64,000 nt of DNA from the NCBI GenBank assembly GCA_034002865.1, contig JAVEZR010000002.1, positions 7,010-71,009 on the forward strand, written 5' to 3'. The stretch comes from UBA5209 sp034002865 (lineage in GTDB: Bacteria > Patescibacteriota > Dojkabacteria > SC72). Both the position numbers and the translations under genes were made by a program. The notes under the pieces were generated by a model. The model was not told where the DNA came from and searched no databases. It saw only the letters and a list, made by a program, of their open reading frames with translations. Positions 42,130 to 52,769 of the stretch are shown here, in pieces. The number at the start of each line of letters is the position of its first letter. Positions within the stretch are counted from its first letter, which is position 1.

Positions 42130-43065
42130 ATGGGTGGCGGTGGTGGACTAATTGGAAAAGTCACTGATACTGTAGGACTTACTGACTACGCTGGTGCAGA
42201 AAAAGCCCAGAAAAACGCAGTTAATGCTACTAATCAAGCTTCAGAGATTTCTATGCAGATAGCTAAGGATAACATAGCTTTTCAGAAAGAACAGCTTGAT
42301 TTTACTAAAGAGCAGTATGCTGACTGGGAGAAAGCATTCGGCAGCATTCAGGAAAATCTTGGAGAATATTATAATAATCTTAGTGGTACAAAATATACAA
42401 ATAGAGCTTTAGCTGCAGAAGCACAAGAGTACTCTAGAGCTAATACCGAACTTAACTCAATGCTGGCACAAAGAGGTATGTCTGGCAGCGGTATGGAAGC
42501 CGCAGCAAAAACTGCTCTTTTGTCTTCATCAGTTCAAAATAGAGCTATCATAAGAGCTACTGCTGATGACACTGTAGCCCAGCAAAAAATGAATTTCCTT
42601 GGTTTAGGGCTTGGGCAAGGCTCAGCAATGCTTGGAACTATGGCTGGGCAAACTGGCAACATAGGTAATGCTTATAACGCCAATATGGCTTCTCAGACAC
42701 AGCTATACTCAAATTTAGCTAGTATACAAGGGTCATATGCTAACACTGCATTATCTGGGTCACTGCAGAATCTGGGTGGAATGATTTCTAGTGGTATAAA
42801 TGCAACTGGTAGTTATCTAGGTGGCAAAGCTATAGCTGCTTCAGATACTAGACTTAAAAGTAATATAACTTTTATAGATGAAGTAAATGGAATAAATGTA
42901 TACTCTTGGGAGTGGAATGCTTTAGCTAAACAACTAGGTTTAGTTGGTAAAGCAACAGGTGTACTTGCTCAAGAGATAGCAGATATATATCCCGAAGCTA
43001 TAGGAGAAATCAGTGGCTACCTAGCTGTTGATTATGCTAAACTTAATGAACTGGTAGGTGTATAA
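42130..43065 (+). CDS. Virion protein with C-terminal S74 self-cleaving chaperone domain, 311 aa
   Basis: The N-terminal 235 residues are helical and Gln/Ala/Ser-rich (EISMQIAKDNIAFQKEQLDF, ELNSMLAQRGMSGSGMEAA), like small ejection proteins such as T7 gp14. Residues 238-311 are a peptidase S74 domain: SDTRLKSNI with the Ser/Lys dyad five apart, GVLAQE, YPEAI and GYLAVDYAKL. S74 domains help trimer folding and then cut themselves off before the Ser, and are usually on fibres or spikes. AAGGAG precedes the ATG. Confidence 0.82.
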   Translation: MGGGGGLIGKVTDTVGLTDYAGAEKAQKNAVNATNQASEISMQIAKDNIAFQKEQLDFTKEQYADWEKAFGSIQENLGEYYNNLSGTKYTNRALAAEAQEYSRANTELNSMLAQRGMSGSGMEAAAKTALLSSSVQNRAIIRATADDTVAQQKMNFLGLGLGQGSAMLGTMAGQTGNIGNAYNANMASQTQLYSNLASIQGSYANTALSGSLQNLGGMISSGINATGSYLGGKAIAASDTRLKSNITFIDEVNGINVYSWEWNALAKQLGLVGKATGVLAQEIADIYPEAIGEISGYLAVDYAKLNELVGV

Positions 43066-44720
43066 TGGCTGTTGGTGATAATTTAACTGGGTGGGCTGCT
43101 GTAGGCTTTGGTGCAGGTGGTGGCTATGAGAAAAGACGCCAGTTGCAGGAAGAAGCAGTAGCTTTAGAGGCTGCTAAAAGTGGCTTGGAAAGAGACGGTA
43201 AGGGCGGGTTTAAGCCTATGACTGGCACAGACGACGACATCATGCGTCAGCTTATAGAAACCAGAAATGAACTTAATAACCTGAAAATTCAAAATACTCA
43301 GTATATGTTTGGCAATGTACTCGAGGACTATGCTAAGAACGGTAGCACAGAAAACATAAATAAATTCATTCAGAATAATCCTGGTATCAAAAAAGCTTTC
43401 AGTAGCATTGGGGTTGAGTCAGTAGTTAGTTTAAATTTAGAGGACCCTGCACACTTGGCTGCTCTTAGAAGAAGTGGACTTGATGATGAGCAGATTACTA
43501 GTATAAATACTATGGACGCTGAAGAGTTGACTGACTTTAGAAAGGCTTATCCCTTGTACATGGGTCCTAATGGGCTTAATGTAGGAAGCTTTGAAGACGC
43601 CTTATCTATGTCTGGGGCTTTAAAAAGTATGTATGCTACTGACAAAATGGACATGCTTTTAGAGGTTTCAGCTAAGGGTAAGAATGCTTTAATAAAAGCC
43701 ATGTCTCCCAGAGAGCAGCAACTGGTTAACGAAGGCCAGCAAGCTATTAATAAAGGTAGAGAGCTGACCAATACTGGGTTAAATATAGCTAATGACCAAG
43801 CAGCTACCGAGCTGACATTACTTAAGAAATGGATGGCTAAAAACCCAAATGCTAATATAGAAGATTTTCTTACTATAAAAACTACCGGCGGTAAAAAATC
43901 TGTTTTACAGCAAAACTATGAGTATCTTGAAGGAATACAGCCAGGCCTTGGTAAAGACTTTATAAACGCTCAAATACATGGTAAAGAAACTACTACAGGT
44001 AAAGATATAGCTACTGCTGAGCAGATAGCTGATGACATACTTATATCACACCCTGATTATTATGAAACTGCTTATACAACTGACCATCCTGAGTATAGTA
44101 AAGTATACTCTGAGATATATCCTTTGATATCTGCAACTAAGACTAAACTTAGTGCTACAGATAGAAAAGAAATAGGTAAATTTGAAAGAATGGCTACAGA
44201 TTTTGGTAAAGCTTCTAAACTTAATGACCAAGATGTCGGTCTGCTTAATAGCTTATTTACTGACATTGACCAGTTTATATCTGGCTCAAAATCTAATGAA
44301 GCAAAGGCAGCTTACTCACAGGTTATGACTGGTGTTAGAAACTCACTCTATGGTGCCACGTTACCAGCTGCAGAAATGAGAGACTTCTCTAGAGCGTATG
44401 GTAGCCTATACATGGCAGATAAAGCAGTTGCAGTCAAGCTCAAGACTGCGATAGAGGGTCAGTTGTCAGAGTTACAGGCGCTTAAAAGAAGTATAGGGCA
44501 CCCTATAATAGGCCATTTTATGCTTGGGGCTGCTGAACAGAAATTTAAAAACACTCTTAAAGCTATGGATACCAAAAATACCTCTAATGTTGTTAAGCCT
44601 AGCAAAGGAGAGGTAGTCGGAAATAATAACAATAAAAACCCTCGCGAAGGTACTAGGGCTATTAACCCTGATACTGGTGAAGTTCTTATATACTCAAATG
44701 GTAAGTGGGTGAGCCAATAA
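43065..44720 (+). CDS. Probable internal virion / ejection protein (second pass)
   Basis: Same protein as the gene at 457-2112, described there. Here the upstream S74-domain gene is complete. Confidence 0.75.
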   Translation: MAVGDNLTGWAAVGFGAGGGYEKRRQLQEEAVALEAAKSGLERDGKGGFKPMTGTDDDIMRQLIETRNELNNLKIQNTQYMFGNVLEDYAKNGSTENINKFIQNNPGIKKAFSSIGVESVVSLNLEDPAHLAALRRSGLDDEQITSINTMDAEELTDFRKAYPLYMGPNGLNVGSFEDALSMSGALKSMYATDKMDMLLEVSAKGKNALIKAMSPREQQLVNEGQQAINKGRELTNTGLNIANDQAATELTLLKKWMAKNPNANIEDFLTIKTTGGKKSVLQQNYEYLEGIQPGLGKDFINAQIHGKETTTGKDIATAEQIADDILISHPDYYETAYTTDHPEYSKVYSEIYPLISATKTKLSATDRKEIGKFERMATDFGKASKLNDQDVGLLNSLFTDIDQFISGSKSNEAKAAYSQVMTGVRNSLYGATLPAAEMRDFSRAYGSLYMADKAVAVKLKTAIEGQLSELQALKRSIGHPIIGHFMLGAAEQKFKNTLKAMDTKNTSNVVKPSKGEVVGNNNNKNPREGTRAINPDTGEVLIYSNGKWVSQ

Positions 44721-46543
44721 TGAAAGCAGATATAGCAACATTAAAAGACACTTTTAAAGTAGGGTATGACTCTTTTTTATCATCAAGACAAGAGAGTATT
44801 AAAGCTCTAGATTTTTTTCACAATCGCCAGTTTACTCAAGAGCAGCTTGACATTTTCTCTGAAAGAGGGGCGCCACCTGAAACTTTTAACGTTGTAAAGA
44901 TGTATACAAGAATTCTTCTTGGGTATTACTCAACAGTAGTAAATGACCTTAGAGTTGACCCAGTACAAGAAGATGACATATATACTGCAGCTATATTGAA
45001 TGATGTACTTGATTATATATTCAAAGTTAATAACTTTGATGCTGAAAGTGATAAAGTAAAATCTGACCTGCTTCTTACTGGATTAATATGCGCCTATATG
45101 GATGTGAAAAAGACTGGTGAGACCGATGTATTCGGCCGACCTAAGTATGAGATAGAGCTATCCCATGTGCCTTCGCTTGAAATAATACTTGACCCTATGA
45201 GTAGAAAAGATGACTACTCTGATAGTAGATTTATACATAGATTTAAGTGGATGTCTACTGAAGAAGTTAAAGCGCTCTTTCCGCGTAGAGTAGATAAGCT
45301 TAATGCATATGAGAACTTTTTGAGCATACCTGAAGCTGAGTTTGATTACACATATAATAGCCAGTTTAATGGGCAATATATGATTTTCGACAACTTCTTG
45401 GTAGTGCACTCTATAATAACTGATGACTCAGGTAAAACTTGGTCTATATTTTGGAGCGACGAAATAATACTCTCCAAAAAAGAAATAACCTATAAGGAAG
45501 TTAAAAATCCTTATAGAGTGCATAAACTGCATACCAGTAATAGAACTGAATACTATGGTGTATTTAGAGAAATACTACCAGTCCAGGATATAATAAATCA
45601 AGCGTTAGCTAAAATTCAGCTGATGGTTAACACACAAAAAGCTTTTGTTCAAGATGATGCAGTTGATGATTTAGAAGAGTTTACTACTAGGTTTAATAGA
45701 GTGAATGCTGTAATACCTGTTAAATCTTTGCAAGGCATAAAAATAGAGAACTTAACTAGAGAAGTACTTGACCAGTACACAATCATAGATAAGGCCATAG
45801 AAAGAATACAAAGAATGCTATCTATAAATGACGCTTTCTTAGGTATGTCTTATGCTAGTGATAGCGGAAAGAAAGTGCGTCTCCAACAGAATGCTGCTAT
45901 GATAGCCCTTAGATATATCACTTCTAGAATGGAGCAGTGGTATAGATTGTTAGGATGGGATATAATAAATCTTGTTAAACAATACTTTACTTCTTATGAT
46001 GTTATAAGAGTAAGTGACACTTATTCTGGTACTCGATGGGTAACTATGAACCAGCCACTACTCATGCCTACTGGGGAAACAGATGAAAATGGGCAGCCTA
46101 TTATGCGCCCGGTGTATGAAGAGGTGCTAGACCCTGCTACTGGTGAGCCTTTAGAAGATGAAAATGGGGACTTAATAGTAGCCCCCATACCTACAAAAGA
46201 TACTGACATAGCTTTCACAAAAGCAGATTTGTCGGTTGATACTATAGCCTACAATGACGAAGAAGAGCGTAACCAAATAATGCTTGAACAGGTGCTGAAC
46301 AGTCCTATAGGTAATATAATAAGTACTGTTAACCCCGCTGGATACTTTAAAATGGCTAGTTACTCAGTCAAAGCTATGAATACTAAGTACAGCCCTGAGG
46401 TAGCCAAAATACTTGAGGATACTGGGTTAATGCTCAGCCAGGGTATGGCTGGCGCTATGCAAGCTGGGGTAGTGCCTGGTCAGATGTCTCCTAGGGAAGC
46501 TATAAATCAGCAGCCCAATAGACCTCAGATGGGAGTAGAATAA
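44720..46543 (+). CDS. Portal protein (second pass)
   Basis: Same protein as 2112-3935; P22-type portal, 607 aa. Confidence 0.82.
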   Translation: MKADIATLKDTFKVGYDSFLSSRQESIKALDFFHNRQFTQEQLDIFSERGAPPETFNVVKMYTRILLGYYSTVVNDLRVDPVQEDDIYTAAILNDVLDYIFKVNNFDAESDKVKSDLLLTGLICAYMDVKKTGETDVFGRPKYEIELSHVPSLEIILDPMSRKDDYSDSRFIHRFKWMSTEEVKALFPRRVDKLNAYENFLSIPEAEFDYTYNSQFNGQYMIFDNFLVVHSIITDDSGKTWSIFWSDEIILSKKEITYKEVKNPYRVHKLHTSNRTEYYGVFREILPVQDIINQALAKIQLMVNTQKAFVQDDAVDDLEEFTTRFNRVNAVIPVKSLQGIKIENLTREVLDQYTIIDKAIERIQRMLSINDAFLGMSYASDSGKKVRLQQNAAMIALRYITSRMEQWYRLLGWDIINLVKQYFTSYDVIRVSDTYSGTRWVTMNQPLLMPTGETDENGQPIMRPVYEEVLDPATGEPLEDENGDLIVAPIPTKDTDIAFTKADLSVDTIAYNDEEERNQIMLEQVLNSPIGNIISTVNPAGYFKMASYSVKAMNTKYSPEVAKILEDTGLMLSQGMAGAMQAGVVPGQMSPREAINQQPNRPQMGVE

Positions 46544-49344
46544 TGGCTGAATATGATTCATTACCAGAAGGTTTTGTAATACAGAAGACACAGAACACAC
46601 AGAAGACCTTTAATGAGCTGCCTGCAGGCTTTGAAATAGAGGTGGCTGGTCCTAGTAGGCCCTCTAATCATTCTTTAATACAAGGACCAGTAAAAGACCC
46701 TAAACTGCCTCCTAATAGCATGTCATGGAAAGAAGTAATGACACCTGAAGATATAAGACTTCAGAATATTAATAGGCCTAATACTCCTGCAAAAGCTCGT
46801 GATATAGTATCTACTATGGAGGGAATATATGAAACCCCTTCTCAGAGTTTAGATGCTATAAAAGGTATATGGAACCCCGAGGCTAGAGCAAGAGCCACTG
46901 AAAAAGTGTCTGCTAATAGACAGCGCATAGTTAATGAACTTGCTTCACAAGGCTTTGAAAACCCTAGATATGAATATGACTCACTTTACGTAGATTTTAA
47001 TGGAGAATCTATGGAAGTAGATAGTAGCATAATGCAAATACTTAAGGATGCTAGAACTGAAATAGGTGCTAGCATTGCTCTTGGTTTAACTGGGGCTAAA
47101 CTTGGTGCAACTGCCGGTGCCCCACTAGGCCCAGTGGGTGCAGGTGTAGGAGCATTTGTAGGAGGAGGTGTATTCTCAGCTGCTGGTGCTGCTATAGGCA
47201 AAAAGATAGATATAGAAGCTAATGAATTAAAACTTACTGAAAAAGTAAGTGATGACTTGATAAAGCAACAGATGAAAGAAGCAGGTGTAACTGATGCTAT
47301 AGGTAGTGTAATAGGACCTATGGTTATGAAGTTACCAGGAAAAGCAATATCTAAGATATATAACCAAGTTTTAGCTGGCAATATGGAAGGTGCTAAAAGA
47401 GCTGCATTACAGCACTATGGCATAGATGCTGAGCAGGCTACCAAGATTACCCAGAGTCTTGAAGAACTAATAGGACCTTTAGCTGGTACTGAAGCACAAA
47501 AAGACTTGGTGTCCTTATCTATTACCCAGCCTGGTGGCGAGGCAGTCTGGAGTGCTGCATCACTATTTAACCCTTCTAGTTCAGCAGATGTGGCTAACTC
47601 AGTTGTTAAGAGAGCTGCGTCACTTAGACAAGCATCTAGTGAGCTTGCTAATACTGGTGATGAAACTATATATGATGTAGTTACTAATGAGCTTTCTAGC
47701 TATACCGATGAGGTAGGAAAGTTTTATGAATCAGTAAAAGATGCTTCTAGAGAGTTTTCTCAAGGATATGCTTTTGATTATAATAAACTCGGGCTTCAGC
47801 CTATTATAGAGAGAATAGGCCAGAGAATAGAGGACCCTACTGTCAAGCAAAGATATCTTAACCTCCTTACTAAAGTTGAAGATGCTGCCGACGGAAGAAC
47901 CTTCTCAGACCTTATAGACTTGAGAGAGACTGTCAATGACTTAATGTTTGCCAGCAAGTCTATAAGCTTTTCAGATAAGGGTGCATTATTAGATGTAGTA
48001 AAAACTATAGATAATGAAATAGCTACACAAGCAGATATAGTTATACCTGAGGCCGCACTTTGGAAAGAAAATTGGAGTAAGGCTAAAGCTAACTATAGCG
48101 AAATGAAGAGACTTGAAAAGAATGTTCTAGCTAAAGTTATAAATAGACCGGGTATATCACCGCAAACACTAATTCAAAACCTGTCTAAATATATAGCAGC
48201 TGGTGATGACACTTTTTATGAGGTAATGGAAAAGCTTAGCAATAAAACAAAAACCAAAATTGAAGGCTCAGTAATAAATAATATTGTTGATAAGTTCTCG
48301 GTTGGAGAAGTCGGTGGACATAGAGCTATAGCATTCGGTGCGTTATCTGATGAACTTTCTAAGGCTAAATGGCATTCTCCGGAGGCTAAACAGCTGGTTG
48401 ACACTATACATAGAATGTCAAATGTTTTTAAGAACGATGTTAACTTAGCTAGGGTTGCTGGTAAAATTACTGTGCCTAAGTTTCAGTCATATCTGACTAC
48501 TGACCCTGTAGTTAGACTTAAATATGAAGTTGCTAGTAGCTTGTTTAACTATATAAGAATGCTTATACCTAGTGAAAAGGCTGATGTACTAGCACTCGCT
48601 AGGCAGACTGGTGATTCAGTAAGGGTTACTAAGCCTACGGTATATCAGAGAATAAAAGATTTAATTTCTGGTACTGAAAGAGTTTACAATAACCCGCTAG
48701 ACGCTTCCAATATAAAAGCATTAAGAAAGACATTAGAAGCTGATAACAGGTTAGAAAGAGAGGCGTTAGACTTTGAAGCTTCCTATAACAAGTTACTTAA
48801 TGAATATAAACGTCGCCAAGAAGTATTTGGTAAATTCTACTCTAAAGAACAATTGGCTAAACGTCCAGATATAGTTTGGGGCCCAGCAACTATGCTTAAT
48901 GACCCTCCTATAATAAATGATAAAGGGGAGATAATAGGACTAGACTCTTCACCTGCTTATGGTATTCTTAGTAGAACGGGTAAATTAGATACCGTTAGGA
49001 GCTCAAATACTCCACGTACTAGTATGAACCCTACTCAACAGAGATTATTAAGAGGGATTTACAACTCAAATTCAACCATCAAACAAGATGTAAATCTGGA
49101 TAAATATATAGATATTATTGATTCAGATTTAAAAACTAGATATAGAAGTATAGGTAATGGGTTAAGGCTCACCGGTGAAGAAACTGATGTAGACCTTATA
49201 AACAATCTAGTTGACACTGAAACTACAAATTTGATAAACAAAGTTAAGAAAGACTTAAATGTGGAGCTACCGTTACAAGATGCGCGTAGCACGGTAATTT
49301 CTAAGTTACACCAGCTAGCAGTCGAATGTGGAGGAAAGAAATGA
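46543..49344 (+). CDS. Large internal virion / ejection protein (second pass)
   Basis: Same protein as 3935-6736; 933 aa with LPxGF motifs and a Gly/Ala-rich hydrophobic stretch. Confidence 0.72.
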   Translation: MAEYDSLPEGFVIQKTQNTQKTFNELPAGFEIEVAGPSRPSNHSLIQGPVKDPKLPPNSMSWKEVMTPEDIRLQNINRPNTPAKARDIVSTMEGIYETPSQSLDAIKGIWNPEARARATEKVSANRQRIVNELASQGFENPRYEYDSLYVDFNGESMEVDSSIMQILKDARTEIGASIALGLTGAKLGATAGAPLGPVGAGVGAFVGGGVFSAAGAAIGKKIDIEANELKLTEKVSDDLIKQQMKEAGVTDAIGSVIGPMVMKLPGKAISKIYNQVLAGNMEGAKRAALQHYGIDAEQATKITQSLEELIGPLAGTEAQKDLVSLSITQPGGEAVWSAASLFNPSSSADVANSVVKRAASLRQASSELANTGDETIYDVVTNELSSYTDEVGKFYESVKDASREFSQGYAFDYNKLGLQPIIERIGQRIEDPTVKQRYLNLLTKVEDAADGRTFSDLIDLRETVNDLMFASKSISFSDKGALLDVVKTIDNEIATQADIVIPEAALWKENWSKAKANYSEMKRLEKNVLAKVINRPGISPQTLIQNLSKYIAAGDDTFYEVMEKLSNKTKTKIEGSVINNIVDKFSVGEVGGHRAIAFGALSDELSKAKWHSPEAKQLVDTIHRMSNVFKNDVNLARVAGKITVPKFQSYLTTDPVVRLKYEVASSLFNYIRMLIPSEKADVLALARQTGDSVRVTKPTVYQRIKDLISGTERVYNNPLDASNIKALRKTLEADNRLEREALDFEASYNKLLNEYKRRQEVFGKFYSKEQLAKRPDIVWGPATMLNDPPIINDKGEIIGLDSSPAYGILSRTGKLDTVRSSNTPRTSMNPTQQRLLRGIYNSNSTIKQDVNLDKYIDIIDSDLKTRYRSIGNGLRLTGEETDVDLINNLVDTETTNLINKVKKDLNVELPLQDARSTVISKLHQLAVECGGKK

Positions 49345-50696
49345 AATGCGATGCTTTCACTAAAGCGCTTGGTAAAATAGATTTCACATATAAAGCTACT
49401 GACGTAATAAAAGATATAGCTACTAAGTCCCCTAATCAGCAGTTTACTAGAGAGACCTTTAGTAACTACTTAGCTAATCAAGGTGTATCTCCATACGAAG
49501 TAGACTTAACAACTAAAGGATTTCCTGAAACATTTACAGCTAAACAAGCACTTGATAAAGTTAACTACATTAACCCAGCTAAAATTAGTAAAAGCAACTT
49601 CTCAGGAGCCTATAAAGAGATAACTGAAAACTTTAATCAGCTCGGTGAATTAAATAATTATAAAGAAACTGGGTTTAATATTAGAGCTGATTCTACTATG
49701 CAACCAGAGCAGCATTTTACCAGTCCTATCCCTAATAATGCAATACTAGGATGGAATAGGTCACATGTGCAGAACATACCTGAAATAGGTGACACTTTAG
49801 TTTTAGATGAATTTCAATCAGATTGGCTGCAAGCGGAAAGAAAAGGCGCTCAAGTATTTGAAAAAAATTCTAATACTATTTCCAAAGTTCTTGCAAATGC
49901 TCAAGAAGGGCAGTTAACTAATGAAGAACTAGAAGCTATGAACAATGCTACTGGTAGGCTTGCCATATTAAACCGAACTGTAAAAAATGATGCTATTAGT
50001 AAATTATACAATACCATATTAAATGAGTTTAATACTCAAGAGTTTACACAGGCATCTATAGATGAAGTAAGTAGAATATTCGACGCTACTGATGTGCATG
50101 GTAGACGCATAGTCCAGAACTTCCCTATGAAGCCTGACAAATTTCACCAATTTATGATAGTAGATGCTATTGACCAGGCTATGCAGAGCGGTTTGCAAAA
50201 AATAGTTATCCCTATAGATAGACACGGTGCATTAGCTGGCTCAGAAGGTGTGACTAAATTTTATAATAATCTTAATAAATCTATTTTACCAGATATAAGA
50301 CGTAAGCTAGAGAAACAAGGATTACGCATAGAAGTGAAAAAAAGTAATATAACCTTGCCCTCTATAATCGATAACATAGAAGCTGGCAATCTACAGGATG
50401 GACAAATAACATATGCTTTTGACACACTTGATGCATTACCAGTACGCACTAGAAGAGAACTAATAGCTTCTTACCAAGGTGATTTTCATGATGCTAACAT
50501 GGAAGACCAGGCTTTTCATATACTGTCATTTTTAAGCACATTACCAGCTGATACTCTTAAAGAAGCTGGCATAGCAGATAGCAAACCAGTATGGGAATTG
50601 ACAATAAAAGAAATACCTGATAAGCCGGTAAAATGGGATATATATTCTATGCTAGGAGCATTAGGTATAGGCGCAAATAATGGTGAAGAGAGCTAA
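49341..50696 (+). CDS. Polyvalent-type EFQSDW protein (second pass)
   Basis: Same protein as 6733-8088; start chosen by the GGAGG site. Confidence 0.72.
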   Translation: MKCDAFTKALGKIDFTYKATDVIKDIATKSPNQQFTRETFSNYLANQGVSPYEVDLTTKGFPETFTAKQALDKVNYINPAKISKSNFSGAYKEITENFNQLGELNNYKETGFNIRADSTMQPEQHFTSPIPNNAILGWNRSHVQNIPEIGDTLVLDEFQSDWLQAERKGAQVFEKNSNTISKVLANAQEGQLTNEELEAMNNATGRLAILNRTVKNDAISKLYNTILNEFNTQEFTQASIDEVSRIFDATDVHGRRIVQNFPMKPDKFHQFMIVDAIDQAMQSGLQKIVIPIDRHGALAGSEGVTKFYNNLNKSILPDIRRKLEKQGLRIEVKKSNITLPSIIDNIEAGNLQDGQITYAFDTLDALPVRTRRELIASYQGDFHDANMEDQAFHILSFLSTLPADTLKEAGIADSKPVWELTIKEIPDKPVKWDIYSMLGALGIGANNGEES

Positions 50697-50708
50697 ATGC
50701 TCTCTTCA
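50684..50708. terminator. Bidirectional terminator hairpin (second pass)
   Basis: Same hairpin as 8076-8100, holding both convergent stop codons in its loop. Confidence 0.65.
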
Positions 50709-50956
50709 TTACCTAATACAATTACTTGCATTCCAAAATATTGTGGGTTTTCAGTCAAATCTTCAGTATTTCTGAGCTGATAGTTATCTGCTAAGCTTTT
50801 ATGTATAGCTAATTTCTCTTCGCCAGTAATTAGGAGTAGACTAGGCATCTGCCCCACTATAAGTAATTTGTTTCTAAGATAAATTATCACGTCATCAATT
50901 ATATCGATATTAGTTATCTTAATTGGGTATGCCATTTTGTCAGTAACTATAATCAT
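50693..50956 (-). CDS. Hypothetical protein, 87 aa (second pass)
   Basis: Same protein as 8085-8348. Confidence 0.6.
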   Translation of the reverse strand: MIIVTDKMAYPIKITNIDIIDDVIIYLRNKLLIVGQMPSLLLITGEEKLAIHKSLADNYQLRNTEDLTENPQYFGMQVIVLGNEESI

Positions 50957-50957
50957 T

Positions 50958-52211
50958 TTAATCCTCCAATAGTTTTCTTTTATAGACTTCATTATTAAAG
51001 TCTTTTTTGCAACTAACAAGTTCATATACTTGTTCTGATATTCCCCCAGCCACTAATAAGTGATGTACTAATAATGATGCACTACCATTTATATTAACTA
51101 TTCTATCGCGCCTTTGCACATGTTTAACTCCTGAGTAGTTATTAGAGTATATTATAAAATGCTCTAAGTGGCTAAGGTCTACTCCTTCAGCATGTGATAC
51201 TGAGCTATAGATATTAGCATATTTAAAATGTGCTTTTAGTAAGTCTCTTTCTTGAGTAAAATGGCACATTATACCTATTTTGTCAGTATCACCAAAGTTA
51301 GTTTTTATAAAGTCTATCTTCTCAGTATTACCAAGTTTAAATACTTTATTATATAGCTTAAGTGTCCCACCCTCTAACATGTGTAACAAAACTCTCTCTT
51401 TAGTTTTAGTATCTAGTACTATTTCTTCTCCCTGTACTACTATAACGCGTTTCTTAATTGCTGCATTATAGAGTTTTTTAGTCTCTTCATTGAGAGTTAT
51501 ATAATGTACTACATCCTTAGCTTGCAAATCTTCTGATATGCCAGCGTCCTCTTGAGTCATGTAAATACAAAACTTAGCTATTTCTATCTCTAGCTCAGGG
51601 ATAGCTTTTTTGTAGCACGGCGCTATTCCATGAGCAGTATATATACTGCTTGGTATACCGTATACTTTAAAGAACTCATAGAAGTTCTTATATTTAAATG
51701 GGCTATACTTGGATATATTCATCTGGTAATATATACTACATGGAGTCTCTATCCAAGGAGTCCCGGATAAATGTATGTGTGGTAGACTTTGACATAAAGT
51801 TTTTAATAGCAAGGTACGACCATTTGGTTTACCCACTATACCAAAGTTATGTGATTCATCTATTATAATACAGTCATAATCAGCTGCATTTAATTTCAAT
51901 TTAGGTATTTTAATTTGGCGATTTTTAGGCCCAGTGGTTTCAACTGAACCCATTTGCTCATAGTTAGTAACTGTATATTTTTTAGACAGATATGGCTGGT
52001 CTATAAAAGCCTTCCAGCCATTTATTGCTGCCTTTGGGCACAATATAAGTACTGATTTTGCTGTTGATAATTCTAACGCCAATAGTGCAGTATAAGTTTT
52101 ACCACTTCTTGGTGCGCCTACTAAGTAGGCGTACCCTTTAGTTTTTACCATGGAATATAGTTCTTTAGCTTTAGCAAGCTGATGCTTAAGAGGATGTTTT
52201 ATTTCACTCAT
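50958..52211 (-). CDS. SF2 helicase (second pass)
   Basis: Same protein as 8350-9603; Walker A GAPRSGKT, DESH box, SGTP. Confidence 0.88.
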   Translation of the reverse strand: MSEIKHPLKHQLAKAKELYSMVKTKGYAYLVGAPRSGKTYTALLALELSTAKSVLILCPKAAINGWKAFIDQPYLSKKYTVTNYEQMGSVETTGPKNRQIKIPKLKLNAADYDCIIIDESHNFGIVGKPNGRTLLLKTLCQSLPHIHLSGTPWIETPCSIYYQMNISKYSPFKYKNFYEFFKVYGIPSSIYTAHGIAPCYKKAIPELEIEIAKFCIYMTQEDAGISEDLQAKDVVHYITLNEETKKLYNAAIKKRVIVVQGEEIVLDTKTKERVLLHMLEGGTLKLYNKVFKLGNTEKIDFIKTNFGDTDKIGIMCHFTQERDLLKAHFKYANIYSSVSHAEGVDLSHLEHFIIYSNNYSGVKHVQRRDRIVNINGSASLLVHHLLVAGGISEQVYELVSCKKDFNNEVYKRKLLED

Positions 52212-52507
52212 ATATGATGTATCCTATCTATAGTATTTAGTATTTCAGCTACATCTTCCGTGGAGGTAGCTACAATTACATAACCACCACTAGCTTTAAG
52301 AGCTTTATGCTGTGCTTTTTGTAATTCATTTGTTGTGAGACCGGGTTGCTTTAACTCTATACCTATAAATATACCATTATAGCAAGCAACTACATCCGGA
52401 TGTCCAGATGTAGTTGCTCTAACAAGTTTAAAGTGATATATATTACGGTCACGTAGGTATTTAAGCACCTTTGCTTGTATTTGACTTTCACTCATGGCAT
52501 TTACCAT
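52208..52507 (-). CDS. VRR-NUC nuclease (second pass)
   Basis: Same protein as 9600-9899. Confidence 0.9.
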   Translation of the reverse strand: MVNAMSESQIQAKVLKYLRDRNIYHFKLVRATTSGHPDVVACYNGIFIGIELKQPGLTTNELQKAQHKALKASGGYVIVATSTEDVAEILNTIDRIHHI

Positions 52508-52769
52508 GTATTAATTTTATACCTTTAAGCGCTTCTAAAAAGCACTCACCCCAAGTAGTGGCATTAAATACCCAAGTGGATGCAAGTAAATCTACACCTT
52601 TAAAGGCCAATAATTTAGTATACTTACCTTCAGGAATAAATGTGACTTGTTTATCTTTATAATGACCAGTACATACTAAACCAAACCATGAATTAGTCTC
52701 AGATTCTAAGTCAGGAAAGGTGTGTAGAATTTCTTTTCTTAAAAGTTCTTCTAATTGTTCAATAGTCAT
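52488..52769 (-). CDS. Hypothetical protein, 93 aa (second pass)
   Basis: Same protein as 9880-10161. Confidence 0.6.
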   Translation of the reverse strand: MTIEQLEELLRKEILHTFPDLESETNSWFGLVCTGHYKDKQVTFIPEGKYTKLLAFKGVDLLASTWVFNATTWGECFLEALKGIKLIHGKCHE

